Source: an uncultured Collinsella sp. (GTDB lineage: Bacteria; Actinomycetota; Coriobacteriia; Coriobacteriales; Coriobacteriaceae). Taken from it: a DNA stretch of 19,588 nt. The DNA is taken from assembly GCA_902489855.1 (NCBI GenBank), contig CABUBS010000013.1, forward strand, positions 1-19,588, written 5' to 3'. The notes under the pieces are model-generated. The model was not told the origin of the DNA and did not search any database. It worked only from the letters and a program-made list of their open reading frames with translations. This document shows positions 6,954 through 13,569 of the stretch, in pieces; position 1 is the first letter of the stretch, and each line of letters starts with the position of its first letter. A program made the position numbers and the translations under genes.

Positions 6954-6967
6954 ACAACCGGTTGCAC
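6954..6967. promoter_or_regulatory. LacI-type operator O3
   Basis: The third copy of ACAACCGGTTGCAC lies just downstream of the -10 box, over the expected transcription start, and about 20 bases before the ebgA ribosome binding site. Confidence 0.82.
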
Positions 6968-6999
6968 AAGAATCACTACGATGACGAAGGAGCATCACC

Positions 7000-9900
7000 A
7001 TGGACACCATTAACGATTGGGAAAACCAAGCGCTCACCCATAGGAACCGCCTGGCACCCCATGCGTACTTTATGGGTTATGAGACCGCCGATCTCGCTGC
7101 AACGTACAGCCGCGAGCTGTCGCGCGGGTTTGTCCAGCTGTCCGGCTCGTGGCAGTTCCGCCTCTTTGAGGGCCCCGCTGCCGTCTCTAACGAGGAGCTT
7201 TCCACGTACGAGCCCGAGTGGGATCACGTGGAGGTTCCGCACCTGTGGCAGGTGGACGGCTATGGCAACCTTGCCTACACCGACGAGGGTTTTCCGTTCC
7301 CGGTGGATCAGCCGTTCGTTCCCTCTGACGATCCCACGGGCGTGTACCAGCGCATCGTCAACCTTCCCGCCGTTCCTGCCGGCGCTCGCGAGATCATTCG
7401 CTTTGACGGCATCGAGAGCTATGGCGAGCTGTACGTCAACGGTCAGTTTATCGGCATGACCAAGGGTTCGCGCCTGTCTGCCGAGTTCGACGTGACCGAC
7501 GCGCTCGTCGAGGGCGACAACCTGTTTGCGGTCAAGGTCCTGCAGTACAGCGATGGCAGCTATATCGAGGATCAGGACATGTGGTGGGCCTCGGGCATCT
7601 TCCGCGATGTGTATCTTATGCAGCGTCCCGCCGCACACCTGGTCGACTTTAGGTTCCGCACGCACCGCGAGGGCGATGCCGCTCTGATCACGCTCGATAC
7701 GGTTGCCGAGGGAGCTACCCGCGTTGTGTTTACGCTCAGTGATGGCGAGAACGTGGTGGCTACGGGTGAGTGCGTCGACGGCCATGCCGAGTGCAGCGTG
7801 ACCGATGCCCACTTCTGGAATCCCGAGGATCCCTTCCTCTATGACCTTACGTTTGAGGTCTACGACGGTGACCAGGTCAGCGAGTACGTCCCGCATCGCC
7901 AGGGTCTTGCCGAGGTGACGGTCGAGGGCAATCATATCTACCTCAACGGCACTTACTTTAAGATGCATGGCGTCAACCGCCACGATCACGACGATCACAA
8001 GGGCCGCGCCGTGGGCCTCGATCGCATGCGCCGCGACCTGGAGCTCATGAAGCAGCACAACATCAACGCGGTGCGCACGTCCCACTACGCCAACGACCCG
8101 CGCTTTTACGAGCTGTGCGACGAGTACGGCATCATGCTGGTCGCCGAGACCGATATGGAGAGCCACGGCTTCGAGAATATCGGCAATATCGCCCTGGTCA
8201 CCGACGACCCGGCATGGGAGCCGGCCTACGTCGACCGCATTGAGCGCCTGGTGATGCAGGAGCGCAACCACGCCTGCATCATTATGTGGTCGATGGGCAA
8301 CGAGAGCGGCTATGGCTGCAACATCCGCGCGATGTACGCCAAGGCTCACGAGCTCGATGGTCGTCCGGTCCATTACGAGGAGGACCGCAACGCCGATACC
8401 GTCGACGTTATCTCCACCATGTACTCCCGTGTGTCGCAGATGAACGACTTTGGTGAGCATCCATTCCCCAAGCCGCGCATCAACTGCGAGTACGGTCACT
8501 CCATGGGCAACGGCCCCGGAGGCCTGTCCGAGTATCAGGAGGTCTTCGATCGCTGGGATTGCATCCAAGGCCAGTTTATCTGGGAATGGTGCGACCACGG
8601 TTTGGCTGCTGTGACCGAGGACGGCGTTGCCTACGATATGTATGGTGGCGACAACGGCGATTACCCCAACAACAGCAACTTCTGCATCGATGGCATGGTG
8701 TTCCCTTGGCAGCAGCCGAGCCCGGGCCTCACTGAGTATGGTCAGGTCATCTGCCCGGTTCGCATGGCTTACGACGACGAGGCGGGCGAGCTGACCGTCA
8801 CCAACAACCGTTGGTTTACCACCCTTGAGGATGTCTGCCTGTCGGCGGAGACCCTGGTGGACGGCGACGTGGTCTGCCGCAAGACGCTCATGCCCGGTGC
8901 GGTTGCCCCCGGCGAGTCCGTCCAGCTTCCGCTAGTGATTCACGAGGCCGCGGTAGGCGAGACCCTGCTGACCGTGCGCGCCTACACCATGGCCGCTCAC
9001 GTCTGGTGCGAGCCGATGTTCCAGTTGGGTGCTAGCCAGTTTGCCATCGCCAACCATCCGGCGCCGGCCATCGCTGCCCCCGCTCGTCCTGAGCTTACGG
9101 TCGAGGAGACCGAGCAGGAGATCCACATTCACTCCCTCAACGGCGAGCTGACCTTCAGCAAGGTCAACGGTACCGTGAGCGAGTGGAAGGCATCCGGCCG
9201 CGACGTCATGGCCTCTGGTCCCCAGGTTGGTTTTTGGCATCCGCTCGTCGACAACCACGCCCAAGAGTATGACTCCCTGTGGAAGGACAACTTCATCGAT
9301 GTGATGCAGACGTCTACCCGCAAGGTTACTTGGAAGCAGGACGGCAATGCGGTCGTCGTTACCGTGAGCCAGCGTATTGCTCCTCCCGTCCGCGCGTTCG
9401 GCATGCGCGTCGAGCTCGTCTATACCGTGCTTCCGAGTGGCCGCGTCGACCTCAAGGTTTCCGGCGAGCCCTACGGCGACTATTCGGACATTATCCCGCG
9501 CATCGGCATCTCCTTCGAGGTTCCCGGTTGCGATCGCGCCGTCGAGTGGTATGGCCACGGCCCGGGCGAGAACTATCCGGACTCGCTGCGCGCCAACCCG
9601 GTCGGTCATTACCGCACCACGGTCGACGACATGTTCACGCCCTACGTTATGCCTCAGGACTGCGCCAACCGCGAGGGTACCCGCTGGGTTGCTCTGCGCT
9701 CTAGCCATGGCGACGGCGTGCTGGTGACCCGTCCGGCTGACGCCGCCTCCAACCCGTTCTCATTCTCGGCATGGCCCTATAGCTGCGAGGCCATCGATAA
9801 CGCCAAGCACGTCTACGACCTTGTCAAGGGCGATACGGTCACGGTCAACATCAACGACCAGCTGCTCGGCCTTGGCTCGAACTCTTGGGGTTCCGAGGTG

Positions 9901-10008
9901 CTCGATTCCTATCGCACCCGTTTTGAGAGCTTCAGCTTTGAGGTGTCCCTGCGACCGCTGACGTCTGCCGATCTGGCTCAGGCGCTGGCACCCATTAAGG
10001 AGGCATAA
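7000..10008 (+). CDS. ebgA: Beta-galactosidase, EbgA type (glycoside hydrolase family 2)
   Basis: This 1002-residue cytosolic enzyme hydrolyses lactose and related beta-galactosides. It aligns by eye along its length with E. coli EbgA (about 1030 residues) better than with LacZ: WENQALTHRNRLAPHAYF at the start, YTDEGFPFPVDQPFVPSD, VEDQDMWWASGIFRDVYL, and LLGLGSNSWGSEVLDS near the end. The GH2 acid/base Glu435 is in GNESGYGCN and the nucleophile Glu497 in CEYGHSMGNGPG. Domain order is sugar-binding, Ig-like, TIM barrel, second Ig-like and the C-terminal Bgal_small_N sandwich. AAGGAG precedes the ATG. The next gene, ebgC, starts three bases after the stop. Repression by the divergent LacI-type protein is inferred from three operators. 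No signal peptide or transporter gene is adjacent, so lactose uptake must be provided elsewhere. Confidence 0.95.
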   Translation: MDTINDWENQALTHRNRLAPHAYFMGYETADLAATYSRELSRGFVQLSGSWQFRLFEGPAAVSNEELSTYEPEWDHVEVPHLWQVDGYGNLAYTDEGFPFPVDQPFVPSDDPTGVYQRIVNLPAVPAGAREIIRFDGIESYGELYVNGQFIGMTKGSRLSAEFDVTDALVEGDNLFAVKVLQYSDGSYIEDQDMWWASGIFRDVYLMQRPAAHLVDFRFRTHREGDAALITLDTVAEGATRVVFTLSDGENVVATGECVDGHAECSVTDAHFWNPEDPFLYDLTFEVYDGDQVSEYVPHRQGLAEVTVEGNHIYLNGTYFKMHGVNRHDHDDHKGRAVGLDRMRRDLELMKQHNINAVRTSHYANDPRFYELCDEYGIMLVAETDMESHGFENIGNIALVTDDPAWEPAYVDRIERLVMQERNHACIIMWSMGNESGYGCNIRAMYAKAHELDGRPVHYEEDRNADTVDVISTMYSRVSQMNDFGEHPFPKPRINCEYGHSMGNGPGGLSEYQEVFDRWDCIQGQFIWEWCDHGLAAVTEDGVAYDMYGGDNGDYPNNSNFCIDGMVFPWQQPSPGLTEYGQVICPVRMAYDDEAGELTVTNNRWFTTLEDVCLSAETLVDGDVVCRKTLMPGAVAPGESVQLPLVIHEAAVGETLLTVRAYTMAAHVWCEPMFQLGASQFAIANHPAPAIAAPARPELTVEETEQEIHIHSLNGELTFSKVNGTVSEWKASGRDVMASGPQVGFWHPLVDNHAQEYDSLWKDNFIDVMQTSTRKVTWKQDGNAVVVTVSQRIAPPVRAFGMRVELVYTVLPSGRVDLKVSGEPYGDYSDIIPRIGISFEVPGCDRAVEWYGHGPGENYPDSLRANPVGHYRTTVDDMFTPYVMPQDCANREGTRWVALRSSHGDGVLVTRPADAASNPFSFSAWPYSCEAIDNAKHVYDLVKGDTVTVNINDQLLGLGSNSWGSEVLDSYRTRFESFSFEVSLRPLTSADLAQALAPIKEA

Positions 10009-10011
10009 GCC

Positions 10012-10467
10012 ATGCATGTCTTTAACTCGCGCGCCGATTTCGACGCTCAGATGAAGTCCGTCAAGAAGTGGATGCGCACCGGCCAGGCGCTCGATGGTGT
10101 TGCTGATCTGCAGCACGACGTGGCTTACTCCATCGGCGACTCGTTGGTGTACTGGTGGGTCTATGCCCGCGAGGCCGCTACCGCCGATCTGGTCGGTCAC
10201 CGTCGCTATCATGCCGTGCTCGCCCCGCTCGACGGCGACCTGACTGTCGAGGTTGCCCCCAAGGCAGGCCTCACCTGCACCCGCGCCTACAGCGATATCG
10301 ATGATCGCGAGCGCTTTGAGGGTACGGGGGAGACTGTGACGATTCCCGCCGGCGGCGTTGCTGTCGTCGAGATCGACGAAGCTTACCGTGTTATCGCCGA
10401 GGCTTCGGATCCCCGCGTCGTGGTACTGCACGTGACGGTCGAAGGTTATTCCTTCCCCAACAAGTAG
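10012..10467 (+). CDS. ebgC: EbgC-like beta-galactosidase beta subunit (YhcH/YjgK/YiaL family)
   Basis: The 151-residue protein belongs to the DUF386/YhcH-YjgK-YiaL cupin-like family and matches E. coli EbgC closely: VAYSIGDSLVYWW, VGHRRYHAVLAPLDG, VEVAPK, YSDIDDRERFEGTGETV, EIDEAYRVI and VTVEGYSFPNK at the C-terminus. In E. coli EbgC forms an alpha4-beta4 complex with EbgA and is needed for full activity; the same role is inferred here from order and three-base spacing. The ribosome binding site AAGGAGG lies within the end of ebgA, so translation is probably coupled. In other relatives the family acts on sialic acid or sugar-anomer substrates, but next to ebgA that is unlikely. Confidence 0.92.
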   Translation: MHVFNSRADFDAQMKSVKKWMRTGQALDGVADLQHDVAYSIGDSLVYWWVYAREAATADLVGHRRYHAVLAPLDGDLTVEVAPKAGLTCTRAYSDIDDRERFEGTGETVTIPAGGVAVVEIDEAYRVIAEASDPRVVVLHVTVEGYSFPNK

Positions 10468-10471
10468 TATT

Positions 10472-10584
10472 CGTCCGTTTGGACGTTTGCTTCGCGCCGT
10501 TAAGGGGGATGGCTTTGTTGACTCCCTTTTCCCCATTCCCCTTAGCAGGTGCGCCGTCCGTGTTTGCACTTGCTGCTCGGACGG
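10472..10584. other. Cluster of three hairpins between ebgC and the permease gene
   Basis: Three separate stems follow ebgC: CGTCC/GGACG (10472-10476/10481-10485) with TTTGCTT after it, a weak terminator; AAGGGGGATGG/CCATTCCCCTT (10502-10512/10533-10543, one G-U pair); and CCGTCCG/CGGACGG (10554-10560/10578-10584) followed by GTTT. None is a strong terminator alone, so partial read-through from ebgAC into the permease is possible. Confidence 0.5.
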
Positions 10585-10592
10585 GTTTAGAT
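10564..10592 (+). promoter_or_regulatory. Possible promoter of the permease gene
   Basis: TTGCAC (10564-10569) and TTAGAT (10587-10592) are spaced by 17 bases, giving a start near 10599 and a leader of about 22 bases. The right arm of the third hairpin lies within the spacer. Confidence 0.4.
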
Positions 10593-10620
10593 GACATTTA
10601 ATAGATGATTGGGAGGGCTT

Positions 10621-12084
10621 ATGAGCTCTGAAAAACGAGGAACGATCGGTTCGTTCGCTCTGCTGGGCATGACGGTCGCCGCCGTGTTCGGTATCAAGAA
10701 CATCATCAACAACAACGCGGCCATCGGCTTGGCAGCTGCGCCGTCGTTCTTCTTCGCCACGCTTTTGTACTTTGTCCCCTATACCCTGGTTACCGCCGAG
10801 TTCGTCGGCCTCAACAAGGACTCCGAGTCGGGCGTGTACGCCTGGGTCAAGACCTCGATGGGCGGCCGCTGGGCGTTTCTGACGGCGTTTAGCTACTGGT
10901 TCGTCAACCTGTTCTACTTCGCGTCCGTCCTGCCCAATGTCATCATCTACGCGAGCTACGTGTTCTTTGGTGCCAATGCTGAGCTTTCGCAGCTGTGGAT
11001 CACCATTATTGAGATCGTCGTCTTTGCTATTGCCACGTGGGTTTCGACCAAGGGCGCTAAGTGGATCGGCTCTATTTCCTCCTTCGGTTCGACCGCGGCT
11101 CTCGGCCTGACTGCCGTGTTCATCCTGCTGTCCCTGGCTGCTGCCTTTGGCGGCGTTGAGTTCGCTACGGCTCCTACTCCCGCCAACATGGCTCCCGACA
11201 TGAGCAACTTCGCCACTATGTGGGGCTTCTTCGGTACGCTTGCCTGGATCATCCAGGGCGTTGGCGGCGCTGAGTCTGTCGGCGTGTTCCTTAACGACCT
11301 CAAGGGTGGCGTCAAGGCCTTCGTGCGCACCGTCGTTATCGCCGGCCTGACCATCGGCCTTCTGTATGCAGGCGCTTCGCTGCTGGTTAACCTGTTCATC
11401 TCCGAGGGCGGCGTTGCCATCTCCACCGGCATCTTCGACGTGTTCGGCGCTGTCTTTGCCCACTTTGGCATTCCCATGGAAGTGTCCACGCGCGTCATCG
11501 GCCTGATCCTTCTCGCCGCTACGCTGGGTTCCCTCATGATGTGGACCTCCGCTCCCATCAAGGTCTTCTTCACCGAGATCCCCAAGGGCGTCTTTGGTAG
11601 CAAGATCGTCGAGCTCAACGAGCACGGCATTCCTGCCCGCGCCGCTTGGCTGCAGTTCGCCATCGTCGTCCCCATCCTGATCATCCCGGCCCTGGGCTCT
11701 GGTAACCTCGACGACCTGCTCATGATTGTCACCAACATGACGGCTGCCACCGCTCTGCTCCCGCCGCTGCTGATCCTGCTTGCCTACTTTATGCTGCGCA
11801 AGAACTTCGACGCTGCTCCCCGTGGCTTCCGCATGGGCTCGCGTGCCTTTGGCCTGGTCATTGCTGCATTCCTGCTTGTGGTCTTCTGCTTCGTGCTTAT
11901 TTGCGGCACAATTCCGCTCGATCAGCCGCTGTGGCTGACGCTGGTCTACAACGTTGGCGGTGTGGTTGTCTTCCTGGGCCTTGCCGTGATGTGGTACAAC
12001 CGCTATATCAACCGTCTGCGCGAGACCGATCCCGAGGCTGCCGAGAGCGAGCTGCGCCCCTCCGTCCTCGACATGATGGAGTAG
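10621..12084 (+). CDS. APC superfamily amino-acid permease
   Basis: The 487-residue protein is a polytopic inner-membrane transporter of the amino acid-polyamine-organocation superfamily (AA_permease_2 type). It has about 12 hydrophobic segments, starting with FALLGMTVAAVFGIKNI, the glycine-containing unwound-helix region expected of TM1, and an amphipathic C-terminal tail. The glutamate/GABA-antiporter and YjeM-like branch looks nearest, judging from the long polar loop ending in TSAPIKVFFTEIPKGVFG. The substrate cannot be read from sequence. I start at the ATG at 10621, with GGGAGGG just before it; an in-frame TTG 12 bases upstream has no such site. No decarboxylase is adjacent, so an acid-resistance role is not supported. 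It has its own terminator and probably its own promoter. Confidence 0.9.
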   Translation: MSSEKRGTIGSFALLGMTVAAVFGIKNIINNNAAIGLAAAPSFFFATLLYFVPYTLVTAEFVGLNKDSESGVYAWVKTSMGGRWAFLTAFSYWFVNLFYFASVLPNVIIYASYVFFGANAELSQLWITIIEIVVFAIATWVSTKGAKWIGSISSFGSTAALGLTAVFILLSLAAAFGGVEFATAPTPANMAPDMSNFATMWGFFGTLAWIIQGVGGAESVGVFLNDLKGGVKAFVRTVVIAGLTIGLLYAGASLLVNLFISEGGVAISTGIFDVFGAVFAHFGIPMEVSTRVIGLILLAATLGSLMMWTSAPIKVFFTEIPKGVFGSKIVELNEHGIPARAAWLQFAIVVPILIIPALGSGNLDDLLMIVTNMTAATALLPPLLILLAYFMLRKNFDAAPRGFRMGSRAFGLVIAAFLLVVFCFVLICGTIPLDQPLWLTLVYNVGGVVVFLGLAVMWYNRYINRLRETDPEAAESELRPSVLDMME

Positions 12085-12131
12085 CGGCTAGGATTAATCT
12101 ACGGCTGTGGAATAAATCGATTCCCTTTCCT

Positions 12132-12168
12132 AAGGAGGGGCCTTACGAGGCCCCTCCTTTTGTGTTTT
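12132..12168 (+). terminator. Terminator of the permease gene
   Basis: AAGGAGGGGCC (12132-12142) pairs perfectly with GGCCCCTCCTT (12149-12159) around a 6-base loop and is followed by a T-rich tail. Confidence 0.92.
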
Positions 12169-12193
12169 GGGGCATGGTTTTGGACCCCGTGTT

Positions 12194-12403
12194 CAAAAAA
12201 TGCCAAATATGAGTACTGCTGCAAAAAAGGTGCCATATTTTTCGGTCTGTTTTGAGCGAAAATGGGCTCACAATCAATTTATCTAACCCCCTTTAAAGGG
12301 CGTTTGACAGCTTTCAACCTCTTCGAATCGCTCAAATTAGGCAATTTGCTCTCGATTTTGCTGCTACTAAATTGGTGGCAGTACTCATATTTGCCACTTT
12401 TTG
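12194..12403. mobile_element. Nested palindromic AT-rich intergenic element, MITE-like
   Basis: The 421-base gap between the permease and HPr genes contains a roughly 210-base element with no credible gene. Its ends share an exact 16-base inverted repeat, CAAATATGAGTACTGC (12204-12219) and its complement (12378-12393), inside an imperfect terminal repeat of about 28 bases. A second inverted repeat, TTTGAGCGA (12251-12259) with TCGCTCAAA (12328-12336), and a central palindrome CCCTTTAAAGGG (12289-12300) have nearly the same centre (12293-12298). It is much more AT-rich than the flanking genes. GTGTTCA occurs at both flanks (12189-12195 and 12412-12418) but is offset by several bases from the right end. 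A structured RNA is the alternative. Confidence 0.65.
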
Positions 12404-12445
12404 CCCACGAGGTGTTCAGAGGAGCTCTCGACAAGCATCTAACGC

Positions 12446-12451
12446 TACAAT
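12446..12451 (+). promoter_or_regulatory. Putative -10 box of the HPr-like gene
   Basis: TACAAT lies about 55 bases before the HPr ATG, just beyond the palindromic element. No good -35 is seen at normal spacing. Confidence 0.35.
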
Positions 12452-12505
12452 AGCTACCACGTGGCTGGGTTTGCCGGCCGAATGTGCGATGTCGTGGGAG
12501 GGGAC

Positions 12506-12754
12506 ATGGTCGAGTTTACAAAGACGATTAAAGATCCGTTGGGATTGCATGCCCGCCCGGTTGCGCTGCTTTATGACATTATCGCCAAGCATCGTAGTGA
12601 CGTGTCGGTTTCGATTGGCAATCGTCATGTCGATGGCCGCGACGTTATAGGGCTCATGGCACTCTGTGGCGAATGTGGCGAGGACATCGTGTTCCGCGTT
12701 TCGGGCGTGGATGAGGCCTCCTGTGTCACATCGATCAGAAATCTCTCGCTCTAA
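12506..12754 (+). CDS. HPr family phosphocarrier protein with Asp at the Ser46 position
   Basis: The 82-residue cytosolic protein has the HPr fold signature. GLHARPV contains His15, the residue phosphorylated by enzyme I from phosphoenolpyruvate and passed to sugar-specific EIIA domains. A gap-free alignment with B. subtilis HPr from residue 13 onward places Asp46 (VDGRDVIGLMAL) where Firmicutes HPr has Ser46, the target of HPr kinase. The substituted residue resembles the phosphoserine state, so ordinary Ser46 control cannot apply. I start at the ATG at 12506, preceded by GGGAGGGG; a longer frame from 12461 adds 15 residues without homology. The gene stands alone: no ptsI or EII gene is near. 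It may be the main HPr or a specialised paralogue. Confidence 0.9.
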   Translation: MVEFTKTIKDPLGLHARPVALLYDIIAKHRSDVSVSIGNRHVDGRDVIGLMALCGECGEDIVFRVSGVDEASCVTSIRNLSL

Positions 12755-12763
12755 GCATGATAG

Positions 12764-12799
12764 GGCGCGGTAAAGGATGGTCCTTTGCCGCGCCTTTTT
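12764..12799 (+). terminator. Terminator of the HPr-like gene
   Basis: GGCGCGG-AAAGGA (12764-12776) pairs with TCCTTT-CCGCGCC (12781-12794), with a single T/G interruption on each side and a 4-base loop, followed by TTTTT. Confidence 0.92.
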
Positions 12800-12845
12800 G
12801 TTTCATATAGGAAACTTTTTCGAAATCTGAATGGGGACCCTTTCC

Positions 12846-12901
12846 AAAAAGTTAACCACGTGCTAGTTTACTATAGCGAACATAGACGTGGTTAACTTTT
12901 T
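12846..12901. promoter_or_regulatory. Long inverted repeat upstream of feoA, probable operator
   Basis: AAAAAGTTAACCACGT (12846-12861) and its exact complement (12886-12901) flank a 24-base AT-rich spacer containing TACTATAG (12869-12876), a -10-like sequence. It lies 41 bases before the first feoA. Arms of 16 matching bases are far beyond chance. A pair of repressor sites around the feo promoter is the simplest reading; the GTTAAC core recalls DtxR/MntR-family sites but is not a textbook match. An interspersed repeat or a hairpin terminator is an alternative. Confidence 0.55.
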
Positions 12902-12942
12902 ACGCGTCGATGTTGAGGACGAACTGACGTTAGGAGCAACTC

Positions 12943-13185
12943 ATGTCTTGCGGACCGCAGATGCCGGCCATGCCGCTTTCGATGGTAAAAGCGGGCGAAA
13001 CCGTGCGCGTGTCTCGTGTAAAGGGCAATGAGGACATGAAACACCACCTCAAGGACCTCGGCTTTGTCGAGGGCAACGAAATCCACGTGGTGAGCTCGAG
13101 TGGTGCCAATATCATCGTCACGGTGCTGGGCGCACGCTTTGGCATCGATTCCAAGGTTGCCATGCACATCATGACCGTCGGTTAG
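12943..13185 (+). CDS. feoA: FeoA family ferrous iron transport protein (first copy)
   Basis: The 80-residue cytosolic protein is a small SH3-like FeoA. The family pattern is visible: AGETVRVSRVKGNEDMKHHLKDLGFVEGNEIHVVSS, with the L-D-L-G-F-V-x-G turn at about residues 37-44, then IIVTVLGARFGIDSKVAMHIMT. FeoA binds or modulates FeoB. The N-terminus carries an extra Cys- and Met-containing tag (MSCGPQMPAMPL) not found in the second copy. AGGAG precedes the ATG. It opens the feoA-feoA-feoB cluster. Confidence 0.92.
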   Translation: MSCGPQMPAMPLSMVKAGETVRVSRVKGNEDMKHHLKDLGFVEGNEIHVVSSSGANIIVTVLGARFGIDSKVAMHIMTVG

Positions 13186-13224
13186 TCCGCAGCATTTCAT
13201 AAAAACCGAAAGGGGGACAAGAGG

Positions 13225-13446
13225 ATGAAGACGTTGGGTGACGTTAAGGTGGGCGAGAGCTCCACCATCGTCAAGCTTCACGGTGAGGGTGCGCTTCGCC
13301 GCCACCTTATGGACCTGGGGCTCATCAAGGGCACTTCGTTCAAGGTCGTGAAGGTTGCACCGCTCGGTGATCCGGTCGAGATCAACGTGCGCGGCTACGA
13401 GCTTTCCATCCGCAAGGAGGAGGCGGCCGTCGTCGAGGTCCAGTAA
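13225..13446 (+). CDS. feoA: FeoA family ferrous iron transport protein (second copy)
   Basis: The 73-residue second FeoA has LGDVKVGESSTIVKLHGEGALRRHLMDLGLIKGTSFKVVKVAPLGDPVEINVRGYELSIRKEEAAVVEV, the complete SH3-like fold pattern including the G-D-P-V/I-E turn found in standard FeoA. It starts 39 bases after the first feoA, with AAGAGG and AAAGGGGG before the ATG. Tandem FeoA proteins ahead of FeoB are common in anaerobes. The two copies differ strongly in sequence, so they probably have separate roles rather than being a recent duplication. Confidence 0.94.
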   Translation: MKTLGDVKVGESSTIVKLHGEGALRRHLMDLGLIKGTSFKVVKVAPLGDPVEINVRGYELSIRKEEAAVVEVQ

Positions 13447-13474
13447 GGGCCCGAGGCGTATATTTCTGCAGATA

Positions 13475-13523
13475 AAGTTAGGTTTTTCTAACTTGATGCT
13501 GCAACTTTGAAGCACATTATCCA
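13475..13523 (+). promoter_or_regulatory. Palindromic site and possible internal promoter before feoB
   Basis: AAGTTAG (13475-13481) and CTAACTT (13488-13494) form a 20-base dyad with a GTTTTT centre, resembling DtxR/IdeR-type iron boxes in its half sites. Its right arm overlaps a -35-like TTGATG (13493-13498); CATTAT 16 bases further on could be the -10. This would allow feoB to be expressed apart from the feoA genes under metal control. Confidence 0.4.
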
Positions 13524-13549
13524 GCCTGCGCGGAGAAAGCAGCGCAGGC
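13524..13549 (+). other. Stem-loop in the feoB leader
   Basis: GCCTGCGC (13524-13531) pairs perfectly with GCGCAGGC (13542-13549) around a 10-base purine-rich loop, ending about 10 bases before the feoB ribosome binding site. There is no T-run, so it is not a terminator. It may affect mRNA stability or translation. Confidence 0.55.
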
Positions 13550-13569
13550 ACACAAGGAAGAAGGATTGA

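Noticed and set aside
6976..8598. A 540-codon minus-strand frame opposite ebgA
   Set aside because: It is an antisense shadow of the EbgA coding sequence, and its start and end bear no relation to promoters or terminators.
9760..11625. A 621-codon minus-strand frame across the ends of ebgA, ebgC and the permease
   Set aside because: It crosses three real genes and an intergenic hairpin cluster and has no homology features. It is a compositional shadow.
12189..12418. GTGTTCA direct repeats as a target-site duplication of the palindromic element
   Set aside because: The left copy abuts the element, but the right copy is about 8 bases beyond the end of the terminal repeat, so a clean duplication is not shown. 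It is kept only as a remark.
12262..12453. A 63-codon plus-strand frame inside the AT-rich gap
   Set aside because: It overlaps the nested palindromes, lacks a good ribosome binding site, and its product resembles nothing known.
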